Shown piece by piece: positions 1 through 4,987 of a stretch of DNA of 6,072 nt. Below the pieces are notes generated by a model. It was not told the origin of the DNA. It was given only the letters and a program-made list of their open reading frames with translations, and searched no databases. The stretch is from an uncultured Micrococcales bacterium (GTDB lineage: Bacteria; Actinomycetota; Actinomycetes; S36-B12; UBA10799): NCBI GenBank assembly GCA_937952095.1, contig CALFYG010000062.1:1-6072 (forward strand), given 5' to 3'. Position numbers and translations under genes: made by a program. Each line of letters opens with the position of its first letter. Within the stretch, counting starts at the first letter, position 1.

Positions 1-302
1 CCCGGCCCGGCGATGTAGATCATGTCCGTGCCGTCCCGGCGGATGATCCGGTTCAGATGGGCGTAGATGAAGTTCAGACCTGGAGTGGTGCCCCAGTGGC
101 CAAGTAGGCGTGGCTTGATATCGGATGCCCGCAGAGGCCTGCGCAGCAGCGGGTTGTCCAGCAGATAGATCTGCCCGACGGACAGGTAGTTCGCGGCCCG
201 GAACCAGCGATCGAGCGCCGCCACCTCCTCGGCTTCCAGGGTCCCGGCCGAGACCTTCACTTTGCTGCGCGACGGGTTCGCCCGTTTCGTCTTCGAGGCC
301 AT
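1..302 (-). CDS. xfp: Phosphoketolase (Xfp/Xpk family), N-terminal part, cut by window edge
   Basis: Thiamine-diphosphate enzyme that splits xylulose 5-phosphate, and often fructose 6-phosphate, with phosphate to give acetyl phosphate plus glyceraldehyde 3-phosphate or erythrose 4-phosphate; cytoplasmic. The first 100 codons are present. After a basic, poorly conserved stretch of about 20 residues come the family signatures RAANYLSVGQIYLLDNPLLR (35-54), IKPRLLGHWGTTPGLNFIYA (62-81, including the active-site region His69) and MIYIAGP (94-100). The edge cuts just before the expected GPGHGG cofactor/substrate loop. The ATG at 302-300 is chosen because AGGGTGG (307-313) sits 4 bases upstream and the family motif starts soon after it. 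The gene is divergent from the small membrane protein gene, with 85 bases between them. The family call is near certain; whether the enzyme uses one or both substrates cannot be told from this part. Confidence 0.95.
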   Translation of the reverse strand, partial: MASKTKRANPSRSKVKVSAGTLEAEEVAALDRWFRAANYLSVGQIYLLDNPLLRRPLRASDIKPRLLGHWGTTPGLNFIYAHLNRIIRRDGTDMIYIAGP

Positions 303-322
303 GGCACCACCCTGTCAAGACC

Positions 323-339
323 GTGGCGCCCCGCGCCAC
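323..339. repeat. Perfect 7-bp inverted repeat (GTGGCGC-CCC-GCGCCAC) upstream of xfp
   Basis: The arms 323-329 and 333-339 are exact reverse complements separated by CCC. The repeat lies 21 to 37 bases upstream of the phosphoketolase start, in the gap shared with the divergent small membrane protein gene. It could be a regulator binding site or an RNA hairpin in the xfp 5' leader. There is no T-run, so it does not look like a terminator. In DNA this rich in GC a chance palindrome is possible. Confidence 0.4.
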
Positions 340-376
340 CGGTATGCGGCCCTGGGCAGCACCGTTCTCCGTGTGT

Positions 377-388
377 TCAGATGGAGTC
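377..388 (+). promoter_or_regulatory. Possible leaderless -10 (TCAGAT) 6 bases before the small membrane protein ATG
   Basis: TCAGAT (377-382) is followed by GGAGTC and then ATG at 389. GGAG (383-386) is only 2 bases from the ATG, which is too close for a normal ribosome binding site. The spacing matches stronger leaderless candidates elsewhere in the window. The hexamer is weak (3 of 6 to TATAAT) and I see no -35. Confidence 0.25.
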
Positions 389-658
389 ATGAGTGACAAC
401 GACGACATCGAGAAGTTGCTGCGGGAGATCGACGGAGTCACCGGCAACGCCCAACCCCCGGCACGTCGCCCGGAGGCCCCGGCCGAGAAGGCGGATGACT
501 CCTCCGGCGGAACCGGTATGGCACTGGCCGTGGCCGCAGTGGTCGGCGTGGTCGGCCTAGTGCTGGGCTTCCTGCCCTGGGTGCCCGGGATCTGGCTCGG
601 CCTCGGGGGTTTCCTCGGCGCTTTCATCGGCGTCATGCTCGGCCGCCGATTCAGCTAG
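389..658 (+). CDS. Small two-helix membrane protein of unknown function
   Basis: I do not recognise a family. The 89-residue product has an acidic N-terminal segment that looks helical (MSDNDDIEKLLREIDG), a Pro/Ala/Gly linker (21-43), and a hairpin of two hydrophobic helices (about 44-62 and 66-84) joined by LPWVPG and ending in a basic RRFS tail. It is probably an inner-membrane hairpin with the N-terminus in the cytoplasm. The frame stays open upstream to 125, but that stretch is antisense to the phosphoketolase gene, and the composition becomes protein-like only at MSDNDD. Nearly all third positions in its last 40 codons are G or C, so the frame looks genuinely coding. Its final 102 bases overlap the 3' end of the convergent DUF3159 gene. 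ATG 344 in the same frame is a less likely start. Confidence 0.75.
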   Translation: MSDNDDIEKLLREIDGVTGNAQPPARRPEAPAEKADDSSGGTGMALAVAAVVGVVGLVLGFLPWVPGIWLGLGGFLGAFIGVMLGRRFS

Positions 659-1291
659 ACGCTTCTGCACGAAGACCGGGCGGAGCAGTCGGTAGGTGAT
701 GTAGGCCCCGAAGAGGAACAGCGGCCAGCCCATGATGATCTTGGCCGTTCCCAGGGCGCCGACCCATCCGGCGAGATACAGCGGGACCTGCACCACGATG
801 CGGGCACCGAAAACGAACACCCACACCCACGTGGCGGCTGCGAACACGCGTCGCAGATCGGGCTCCTTGCGCCACCCCGTGGGGTCGCCGGTGATGGCCC
901 CGACCACTACTCCCATCAACGGCCAACGCACCAGTAAGGAGACCAGGAACGCCGCCCCGTAGGCGACGTTGACGATCAGGCCCCAGAGGAAGAAGTCACG
1001 AGCCTCACCTGTGCGGGAGCTCACGTACGCGGAGATCGCCACGCCGGCGAAGCCGGCGAGTACCTGCGTCAGGGGCTGACGGCGCAAGAGTCGCAGAACC
1101 AGAATCACCGCGCCGGTACCCAGAGCGGCGATCAGCGCCGGTTGCAGCACCCGGCCGTCGAGCATGTAGACCACGATGAACACGACCGACGGCAGCGCGG
1201 AATCGATCATGCCCCGCCAGCCGCCGAGGGCGCGCTCAAGCAGCACTGCCTCCGGGTGCGCCGGTGCCGTCTTCGGCTCCCCGGCCGTCAC
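557..1291 (-). CDS. DUF3159 family multi-pass membrane protein
   Basis: Integral membrane protein of unknown biochemical role; the family call rests on recalled sequence patterns and on the neighbouring OB-fold and dut-block genes (Rv2693c-like position). With the GTG start at 1291 it has 244 residues. A short polar N-terminus leads into ALGGWRGMIDSALPSVVFIV (21-40), then about six hydrophobic segments (roughly 32-45, 51-68, 75-91, 99-121, 150-175, 183-203). Two similar R-x-P-L motifs appear, RRQPLTQVLAG (70-80) and VRWPLMGVVVG (121-131). The start is chosen because this GTG shares four bases (GTGA) with the stop of the upstream OB-fold gene, implying translational coupling. The frame is open to 1423, but that part is antisense-free overlap with the OB-fold gene and looks non-coding. 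The last 33 residues are acidic and lie opposite the small membrane protein's helices. Confidence 0.85.
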   Translation of the reverse strand: MTAGEPKTAPAHPEAVLLERALGGWRGMIDSALPSVVFIVVYMLDGRVLQPALIAALGTGAVILVLRLLRRQPLTQVLAGFAGVAISAYVSSRTGEARDFFLWGLIVNVAYGAAFLVSLLVRWPLMGVVVGAITGDPTGWRKEPDLRRVFAAATWVWVFVFGARIVVQVPLYLAGWVGALGTAKIIMGWPLFLFGAYITYRLLRPVFVQKRLAESAAEHDADESAEETPEAEPDPGHPGQEAQH

Positions 1292-1617
1292 TCGGTGCCC
1301 GGGATCGTCAGTTCGTACTCCGGATTGAAGATGACCTTCCGCCCGTCGCGCAGGGCGACACGGCCGCGCGCACTGATCCGCCGGCTGGGCACGATGCCTG
1401 TCAGGCGGCGTCGGCCCAACCACACCAGGTGCACCATCCCGGTCTCATCGGACACGTCGGCCTCGAATGACTCCACCCCGCCGCTCGGATGCAGCGTCAC
1501 CGTGTGCACAGTCCCGGTGACCTCTACGACTTCACCGACCTCGGCATCGCAGATCGTCACGTGCTGGCACAACTGCCCGGTGCTCGTACGCGCACGCCAT
1601 GTCTTCTCAGCGGTCAC
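1288..1617 (-). CDS. OB-fold nucleic-acid-binding domain protein
   Basis: Small cytoplasmic protein, 109 residues from the GTG at 1617, resembling the actinobacterial OB-fold proteins encoded next to DUF3159 (Rv2694c-like). The strand pattern of an OB barrel is visible: EVVEVTGTVHTVTLHP (29-44), VESFEADVSDETGMVHLVWLG (48-68), GIVPSRRISARGRVALRDGR (74-93) and KVIFNPEYELTIP (94-106). The run VHLVWLGRRRLTGI is what I recall as the family core. By analogy with RecG/tRNA-synthetase-type OB folds it may bind single-stranded DNA or RNA, but no substrate can be inferred. The frame is open to an ATG at 1698; the added 27 residues are Gly/Arg/Pro-rich, have no ribosome site, and would cover the promoter described below. 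It is the first gene of an operon with DUF3159. Confidence 0.85.
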   Translation of the reverse strand: MTAEKTWRARTSTGQLCQHVTICDAEVGEVVEVTGTVHTVTLHPSGGVESFEADVSDETGMVHLVWLGRRRLTGIVPSRRISARGRVALRDGRKVIFNPEYELTIPGTE

Positions 1618-1652
1618 TCTTCCAGGGTACGGGCCCTCGCCGTCCCTGTCGC
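1618..1652 (-). promoter_or_regulatory. Promoter of the OB-fold/DUF3159 operon, likely leaderless
   Basis: On the minus strand, GCGACA (1652-1647, -35-like, GACA matching) is followed by a 17-base spacer, TACCCT (1629-1624, -10), six bases (GGAAGA) and then the GTG start at 1617. Transcription would begin at or next to the start codon. The purine run touches the start codon, too close to act as a ribosome binding site. This is the best-formed promoter in the window. Confidence 0.6.
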
Positions 1653-1695
1653 CTCCCCGGGTGGCGGGCGCTGACGCCCCCTTCCCACCCGCGTT

Positions 1696-1751
1696 CATCC
1701 GTTAGTCCCCGGTCCATCCGTTAGTCGAAAACGGCCGCGAACCTCTAACGG
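1696..1751. repeat. Three CCGTTAG sites: 12-bp direct repeat plus one inverted copy
   Basis: CATCCGTTAGTC occurs exactly at 1696-1707 and again at 1715-1726, a 19-base period. The core recurs inverted as CTAACGG at 1745-1751. The cluster starts 44 bases upstream of the -35 of the OB-fold promoter. Repeated, spaced and inverted short sites between divergent genes suggest a regulator binding region. No known regulator motif is recognised. Confidence 0.5.
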
Positions 1752-1764
1752 GAGTGCACAAGGT

Positions 1765-1876
1765 CTCACCGGAGTTGGTCTGGCCCAGGGTCGGGGCTCA
1801 CGAGACCCAACCCCGGTCCCCCTGAGAGTTCGGTACCAACGTGAGCCTGGCGCGATCGTGTACGGCTCACCGGAGT
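1765..1876. repeat. 11-bp direct repeat CTCACCGGAGT, copies 101 bases apart
   Basis: Exact copies lie at 1765-1775 and 1866-1876; a truncated copy (CTCACCG) lies at 1885-1891. The reverse complement of nine of the bases (TCCGGTGAG) occurs at 5691-5699, just upstream of the carbonic-anhydrase-like gene. The function is unknown and part of this may be chance. Confidence 0.35.
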
Positions 1877-1930
1877 ACGCGCAGCTCACCGCCTGGGGAT
1901 GCGCACCCCGTGCCCAGCGAGGACCACCGC

Positions 1931-1943
1931 CACAATGGGACGC
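1931..1943 (+). promoter_or_regulatory. Possible leaderless -10 (CACAAT) of the hydrolase gene
   Basis: CACAAT (1931-1936) is followed by seven bases (GGGACGC) and the ATG at 1944. There is no convincing -35 at 16-18 bases upstream and no well-spaced ribosome site for this ATG. The GAGGA at 1918-1922 is over 20 bases away. Confidence 0.4.
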
Positions 1944-2597
1944 ATGACCACGTGCCTGCTGCTGCACGGCGCCGGGTCCACACCCGAGTTCATCACGCGC
2001 ACATTCGGGCCGGCCACGGCCGAGCGGGGCTGGACACTGGTCGCCCCGGACGTGCGCGGGATGACCATGGCCCAGATGGTGGAACTCATCGCCGCCCAAG
2101 GCCTCGACCGGCACGATGTGGTCGGCGGGGTGTCGCTCGGAGCGCACGCCGCCGCTCGCTATTGCGCCACCACCGGGTGGGCCGGAAGGCTCTACGCCGT
2201 CATGCCGGCGTGGATGGGCCATCCGGAATCGGTCGCGGCTCTCACCCGCACCACCGCACGACGGATCGATGCTTCGTCCGTCAGCGAGGTCCTCGCGGAC
2301 ATCAGCGCTCAGGCCACCGCCCACGACTGGATCCTCGACGAACTGCGCACGGCCTGGGCGGCAATGCCAGACGCGCAGGTGGCGCACGCCCTGCGGGTAG
2401 CCGCAGAACAGCCCGCGCCCGACTACGCGGAACTGGAGACGATCACGGCGAGCGCACGCGTTGTGGCCCTGGCTGACGACCCGACCCATCCAGAGCATGT
2501 GGCGCGGGCCTGGGCGGCGGCCATCATGGACGCCACATTGGCCGTCGTCCCCCGCCACGTACCGTCATCGGCCGCTCTGGCGCAGTACCTCTGGTGA
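1944..2597 (+). CDS. Alpha/beta-hydrolase fold protein
   Basis: Predicted cytoplasmic hydrolase of 217 residues; substrate unknown. The start MTTCLLLHGAGSTPEF gives the first beta strand and the HGAG oxyanion-hole loop. LVAPDVRGM (about 32-40) matches the usual strand before the first helix. The nucleophile elbow is GVSLG (serine at about 67). ALADDPTHPEHVARAW near residue 175 carries the expected acid (Asp). The histidine is probably in VVPRHVPSS near residue 203, although the usual G-H-x pattern there is not typical. I chose ATG 1944 rather than ATG 1899 or 1935 because the fold begins there directly. The gene sits, in the same orientation, where recalled Rv2695 sits between the OB-fold and DUF3710 genes. 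Its stop is only 3 bases from the stop of the convergent DUF3710 gene. Confidence 0.8.
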   Translation: MTTCLLLHGAGSTPEFITRTFGPATAERGWTLVAPDVRGMTMAQMVELIAAQGLDRHDVVGGVSLGAHAAARYCATTGWAGRLYAVMPAWMGHPESVAALTRTTARRIDASSVSEVLADISAQATAHDWILDELRTAWAAMPDAQVAHALRVAAEQPAPDYAELETITASARVVALADDPTHPEHVARAWAAAIMDATLAVVPRHVPSSAALAQYLW

Positions 2598-2600
2598 GGT

Positions 2601-3353
2601 CTAGCGGGTCTCGGTGATCTCCGGACCCCGCTCGAACGGTTCCATGTCCTCGTACTGGCCGTCCTCGGCGTCCTCGTCGACCTCCTCGGCCTCGATCCCC
2701 TGCGGGGGCGTCAAAGGGATCAGGTCGCCCGGGGCCATCGGACGCTCGCCGCGGTTGACGATGCACCCGGCAAGGATGTCCTCGAAGAACTCACCCATCG
2801 CAGGGCTGGTCGCCGCGGTGCCCATGAACATCCCACGGATGAACCAGCGATTGCCCTCGGCACCCACGAACCGCGCAGGCTGCATTGCGGTGGCGCCGTT
2901 GGCGTCCTGCGCGGGGACCTCACCGCTGAGTTCGGTCCCGAAGCGGCCTTCCGAGCGCGACATCGTGCCGCCGGCCTGGGAGATCTCCGCCTCGAGCTCG
3001 TCCATGACCTCCGACCAGAATCCGCCGGAACGTGGCGCCGCAACGGCCATCAATTGCAGGGCCGCCTGCTGCTCCTCGAGTACCACGACCGCGATGGCGA
3101 AGGTGTTGTTCTCCTCGTTGTGACCCTCGAGGCTCAACTGCATGTTGTCCACGATCGGGATCTGCAGCCCACCGAGGTCCACCCGGGCGATCTCGTCGGC
3201 CGGGGCGTCCGCGATGTCGAAGGGGCCCTCCGACGTCGACTCGGCCGCGGGCTGCTCATCGCCGGCGACCTCGTCGACCACGACCTCGTCGGTCACGACC
3301 TCGTCAGCCGGCACCTCGCCGGAGTCCGAACCGCTCTTGCGTCGCTTGAACAC
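2601..3353 (-). CDS. DUF3710 family acidic protein
   Basis: Function unknown. The 250-residue protein has a basic start (MFKRRKSGSD) and a low-complexity acidic segment (15-40) built on a repeated DEV unit. The conserved domain runs from about 43 to 217, with GPFDIADAP (43-51), ARVDLGGLQIPI (56-67), MAVAAPRSGGFWSEV (102-116) and ARFVGAEGNRWFIRGMFMG (160-178), which match what I recall of DUF3710. The C-terminal tail (220-250) is very acidic. There is no signal peptide or membrane helix. The GTG start at 3353 has AGGAGA (3360-3365) six bases upstream, the best ribosome site in the window. An ATG at 3360 is in another frame. It is the last gene of the thioesterase-dut operon, 48 bases after dut, and matches recalled Rv2696c in position. 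Confidence 0.88.
   Translation of the reverse strand: MFKRRKSGSDSGEVPADEVVTDEVVVDEVAGDEQPAAESTSEGPFDIADAPADEIARVDLGGLQIPIVDNMQLSLEGHNEENNTFAIAVVVLEEQQAALQLMAVAAPRSGGFWSEVMDELEAEISQAGGTMSRSEGRFGTELSGEVPAQDANGATAMQPARFVGAEGNRWFIRGMFMGTAATSPAMGEFFEDILAGCIVNRGERPMAPGDLIPLTPPQGIEAEEVDEDAEDGQYEDMEPFERGPEITETR
3267..3311 (-). repeat. In-frame 15-bp tandem repeat inside the DUF3710 gene
   Basis: Three adjacent 15-base units (3267-3281, 3282-3296, 3297-3311) share GACCTCGTC followed by a variable end, and a degenerate fourth unit follows. On the coding strand they give five-residue units ending in DEV (residues about 15-29). A multiple of three keeps the frame if units are gained or lost. Confidence 0.75.
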
Positions 3354-3401
3354 TGCTCATCTCCTATGGATAGACCCGTCCCACCGTAACGCGGCCGGTC
3401 A

Positions 3402-3848
3402 TCAGTGTGCGCCGCGATGTCCGCCTGTGGACCCGAAACCACCGACGTCGCGCGCCGAACCGGGCAATGACTCGACTTCGACCAGGGACACGACGGGCAC
3501 CTCCTGTACGACCAACTGCGCGATGCGATCGCCGCGGTGGAAAACCACCGGCGTGTGGGGGTCGAGATTGATAAGGCACACCTGGATCTCGCCGCGGTAC
3601 CCGGCGTCGATCGTCCCGGGGCCGTTGACCACACCGATGCCGTGCTTGACGGCCAGACCACTGCGGGGGTGCACGAAGGCCGCATACCCGGCGGGCAGCG
3701 CGATAGCCACGCCGGTGGGCAGCAGTGCCCGCTCCCCAGGTGCCAGCGTGACATCCACTCGGGAATACAGGTCGAGTCCGGCATCACCAGGATGCGCGAA
3801 CGACGGCAACGGCAGATCGGGATCGAGTCGTTGGATGAGGACGTTCAC
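3402..3848 (-). CDS. dut: dUTP diphosphatase (trimeric dUTPase)
   Basis: Hydrolyses dUTP to dUMP and diphosphate, keeping uracil out of DNA and supplying dUMP for thymidylate synthesis; cytoplasmic homotrimer. The 148 residues are full family length and all five motifs are present in order: I DAGLDLYS (22-29), II PRSGLAVKHG (61-70), III GTIDAGYRGEIQV (78-90, with catalytic Asp81 and Tyr84), IV RGDRIAQLVV (105-114), and V GGFGSTG (136-142, with Phe138 as the base-stacking residue and Arg133 before it). The residue after that Arg is Asp rather than the common Gly. The GTG start at 3848 overlaps the stop of the upstream thioesterase by four bases (GTGA), so translation is probably coupled. It corresponds to recalled Rv2697c. 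Confidence 0.98.
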   Translation of the reverse strand: MNVLIQRLDPDLPLPSFAHPGDAGLDLYSRVDVTLAPGERALLPTGVAIALPAGYAAFVHPRSGLAVKHGIGVVNGPGTIDAGYRGEIQVCLINLDPHTPVVFHRGDRIAQLVVQEVPVVSLVEVESLPGSARDVGGFGSTGGHRGAH

Positions 3849-4432
3849 GGGTTCACCGCCAATCCGTTGCCGGGGGCGGTCCGCTCAGCCACCGCGGCCT
3901 CCACATCCTGTTGGCGACCGTTGTTCAGGAAGTGCTCCAGGGGGACTTGCAGGAACAACGCACTGGCGGTCAGCGCCACGGGCCCCTCCGCGCCAAGGCG
4001 GCCGACGGCCTGCGTGTAGACCTTGCGGCCAGCGACGCCAGTGATCCGGGCGTCGATGTGAAGTACCGATCCCACAGGTACCGGCCGACGGAAGTCGACC
4101 TCCAGCCGCGCGGTGACAGCAGGCACCAGGAGAAGCCAGTTCAGCGCCCCGAGCGCCTCATCGAACGCCGTCGACAGCAGACCGCCATGGGCGAGCCCGG
4201 GGGCGCCCTGGTGGACGTCCGTGACTTCGAAAACGGCATGGACCCCGACGTCCCCGGCCGTCACCCGCATGTGCAGACCGGCCGGATGCTTCGAACCACA
4301 GCCGTAGCAGCGGTCGTAGTGGCTGGGGATCTCCTCCCCCACTGCGACGGCCTCCGGGTGACGCTGGGGCATTTGCGCGTTCGATGGCGCCAACGTCGGA
4401 CTGACCGGCCAGACGATCTCCTCTACTCCCAC
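3845..4432 (-). CDS. PaaI-like hotdog-fold thioesterase
   Basis: Probable acyl-CoA thioesterase of 195 residues; substrate unknown. After a weakly conserved N-terminus come CYGCGSKHPAGLHMRV (42-57), a Cys-x-x-Cys plus NP/HPxGL pattern common in actinobacterial members, then GAPGLAHGGLLSTAFDEALG (76-95), which is the HGG hotdog active-site helix with an acidic residue (Asp91 or Glu92). Strand segments follow: TARLEVDFRRPVPVGSVLHI (107-126), GRKVYTQAVG (135-144) and ALTASALFLQVP (153-164). The C-terminal 30 residues are extra and Ala/Gln-rich. The GTG at 4432 is chosen because a -10 element sits six bases upstream; an internal ATG at 4372 (residue 21) is an alternative and would keep the whole domain. 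First gene of an operon with dut and DUF3710; I do not recall it in the mycobacterial block. Confidence 0.88.
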   Translation of the reverse strand: MGVEEIVWPVSPTLAPSNAQMPQRHPEAVAVGEEIPSHYDRCYGCGSKHPAGLHMRVTAGDVGVHAVFEVTDVHQGAPGLAHGGLLSTAFDEALGALNWLLLVPAVTARLEVDFRRPVPVGSVLHIDARITGVAGRKVYTQAVGRLGAEGPVALTASALFLQVPLEHFLNNGRQQDVEAAVAERTAPGNGLAVNP

Positions 4433-4444
4433 GCCCTGATCCTA
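4433..4444 (-). promoter_or_regulatory. Likely leaderless -10 (TAGGAT) of the thioesterase-dut-DUF3710 operon
   Basis: On the minus strand, TAGGAT (4444-4439) fits the actinobacterial TAnnnT consensus. It is followed by six bases (CAGGGC) and the GTG at 4432. No good -35 is seen at 16-18 bases. No ribosome site precedes the GTG. Confidence 0.5.
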
Positions 4445-4453
4445 TGGCCGGGT

Positions 4454-4489
4454 GTGACCGGCTCCCGGTGCGCGTTGGACAATTCGGGT
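4454..4489 (+). promoter_or_regulatory. Likely leaderless promoter of the DUF3093 gene
   Basis: GTGACC (4454-4459, matching TGAC of the -35), an 18-base spacer, GACAAT (4478-4483, -10), six bases (TCGGGT) and then ATG at 4490. The spacer carries a small inverted repeat (ACCGG at 4457-4461, CCGGT at 4465-4469). The divergent thioesterase promoter is only some ten bases away, so the two could interfere or share control. Confidence 0.5.
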
Positions 4490-4921
4490 ATGACATATCG
4501 CGAGGTCCTGCGGCCGCCCTGGTGGCTCTACGCAGTGATGATCGGTCTGGCCGCCCTGTTCAGTTTCACGCTGGCTGCCGCGGTGACAGTGCCAGTGGCA
4601 CTTGTCGCGTTCGTGATCATCGTGGCCCTTCTGTCCTGGGTGGTCAGCAGACGCGGACTCGAGATCAGCGTCGACGAGGCCCGCCTACGCATCGGCTCCG
4701 AATCGCTCGCGCGTGAGGACATCGCTCACGTCCTGCCGCTTCACGCCCATGAGATGCAGGTGGTGGCCGGCCCAGAAGCAGACCCGCGTGCCCACCTCGT
4801 CCTGCGCAACCTCGCCACCAAGGAGGGTGTCAAGATCGACGTCACCGAGGGAGCGACCCCCTACTGGCTGGTCAGCTCGGCACATCCCGAGGAACTTGCC
4901 GCGGCCCTCGAGCAGCACTGA
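4490..4921 (+). CDS. DUF3093 family membrane protein
   Basis: Function unknown. The 143-residue protein begins YREVLRPPWWLYAV, followed by two hydrophobic helices (about 11-29 and 32-52) ending in basic SRR. A soluble domain (55-143), probably cytoplasmic, follows. Diagnostic of the family as I recall it are GLEISVDEARLRIG (56-69), ADPRAHLVLRN (97-107) and the C-terminal PYWLVSSAHPEELAAALEQ (124-142). Start: no ribosome site, but well placed behind a -10 element. It has the same orientation next to dut as recalled Rv2698. DUF4235 follows 66 bases downstream and a hairpin starts just after the stop. Confidence 0.9.
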   Translation: MTYREVLRPPWWLYAVMIGLAALFSFTLAAAVTVPVALVAFVIIVALLSWVVSRRGLEISVDEARLRIGSESLAREDIAHVLPLHAHEMQVVAGPEADPRAHLVLRNLATKEGVKIDVTEGATPYWLVSSAHPEELAAALEQH

Positions 4922-4925
4922 TCCG

Positions 4926-4951
4926 CCACCGGGCCGCACAGCCCGAAGTGG
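4926..4951 (+). terminator. Candidate hairpin terminator after DUF3093
   Basis: CCAC-CGGGC (4926-4934), loop CGCACA, GCCCG (4941-4945), an AA bulge and GTGG (4948-4951) can pair as a 9-bp stem starting five bases after the stop codon. There is no T-run, as is common for proposed actinobacterial terminators. It lies between DUF3093 and a fresh -10 element for DUF4235. Confidence 0.4.
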
Positions 4952-4954
4952 CGA

Positions 4955-4987
4955 TAGGATCGGCCCCACAACACCTCTGGAGGATGT
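4955..4987 (+). promoter_or_regulatory. Possible -10 (TAGGAT) and ribosome site for DUF4235
   Basis: TAGGAT (4955-4960) would start transcription near 4967. GGAGG (4979-4983) sits four bases before the GTG at 4988, so this gene, unlike its neighbour, has a conventional leader. No -35 is evident. Confidence 0.4.

Larger units (their letters stand above)
1618..1943. other. 326-base divergent intergenic region with short repeats, no gene seen
   Basis: This region separates the OB-fold operon (minus) from the hydrolase gene (plus). It holds the two putative promoters at its ends, three copies of CCGTTAG, two copies of CTCACCGGAGT, and an imperfect hairpin in 1776-1810 (GGTCT pairing with AGACC, with a GGCCC/GGGCT inner stem containing one wobble). 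A minus-strand reading frame runs through it from inside the hydrolase gene, but its product is Arg/Pro/Gly-rich and looks like a shadow. I see no tRNA or recognisable small RNA. Confidence 0.6.

Noticed and set aside
313..318. TTGACA on the minus strand as a -35 box
   Set aside because: It lies only ten bases from the xfp ATG and overlaps its ribosome site, so it cannot drive that gene in the normal way.
125..388. Upstream extension of the small membrane protein reading frame
   Set aside because: It runs antisense through the phosphoketolase N-terminus, and its product is Arg/Pro/Ser-rich with no protein-like pattern before MSDNDD.
1292..1423. Longer start for DUF3159
   Set aside because: The extra 44 residues overlap the well-supported OB-fold frame and are Arg/Pro-rich; the GTGA overlap gives a natural start.
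1618..1698. Longer start for the OB-fold protein at the 1698 ATG
   Set aside because: There is no ribosome site, the sequence is Gly-rich and non-conserved in look, and it would bury a well-formed promoter.
1695..2558. Long minus-strand frame opposite the hydrolase
   Set aside because: The product is Arg/Gly/His-rich with no recognisable motif, while the plus strand encodes a clear alpha/beta-hydrolase; typical high-GC shadow.
3358..3360. ATG on the minus strand as the DUF3710 start
   Set aside because: It is seven bases upstream in a different frame; the GTG at 3353 has the correct frame and ribosome-site spacing.
3142..4044. Long plus-strand frame opposite dut and DUF3710
   Set aside because: Ser/Pro/Arg-rich shadow of two clearly identified minus-strand genes.
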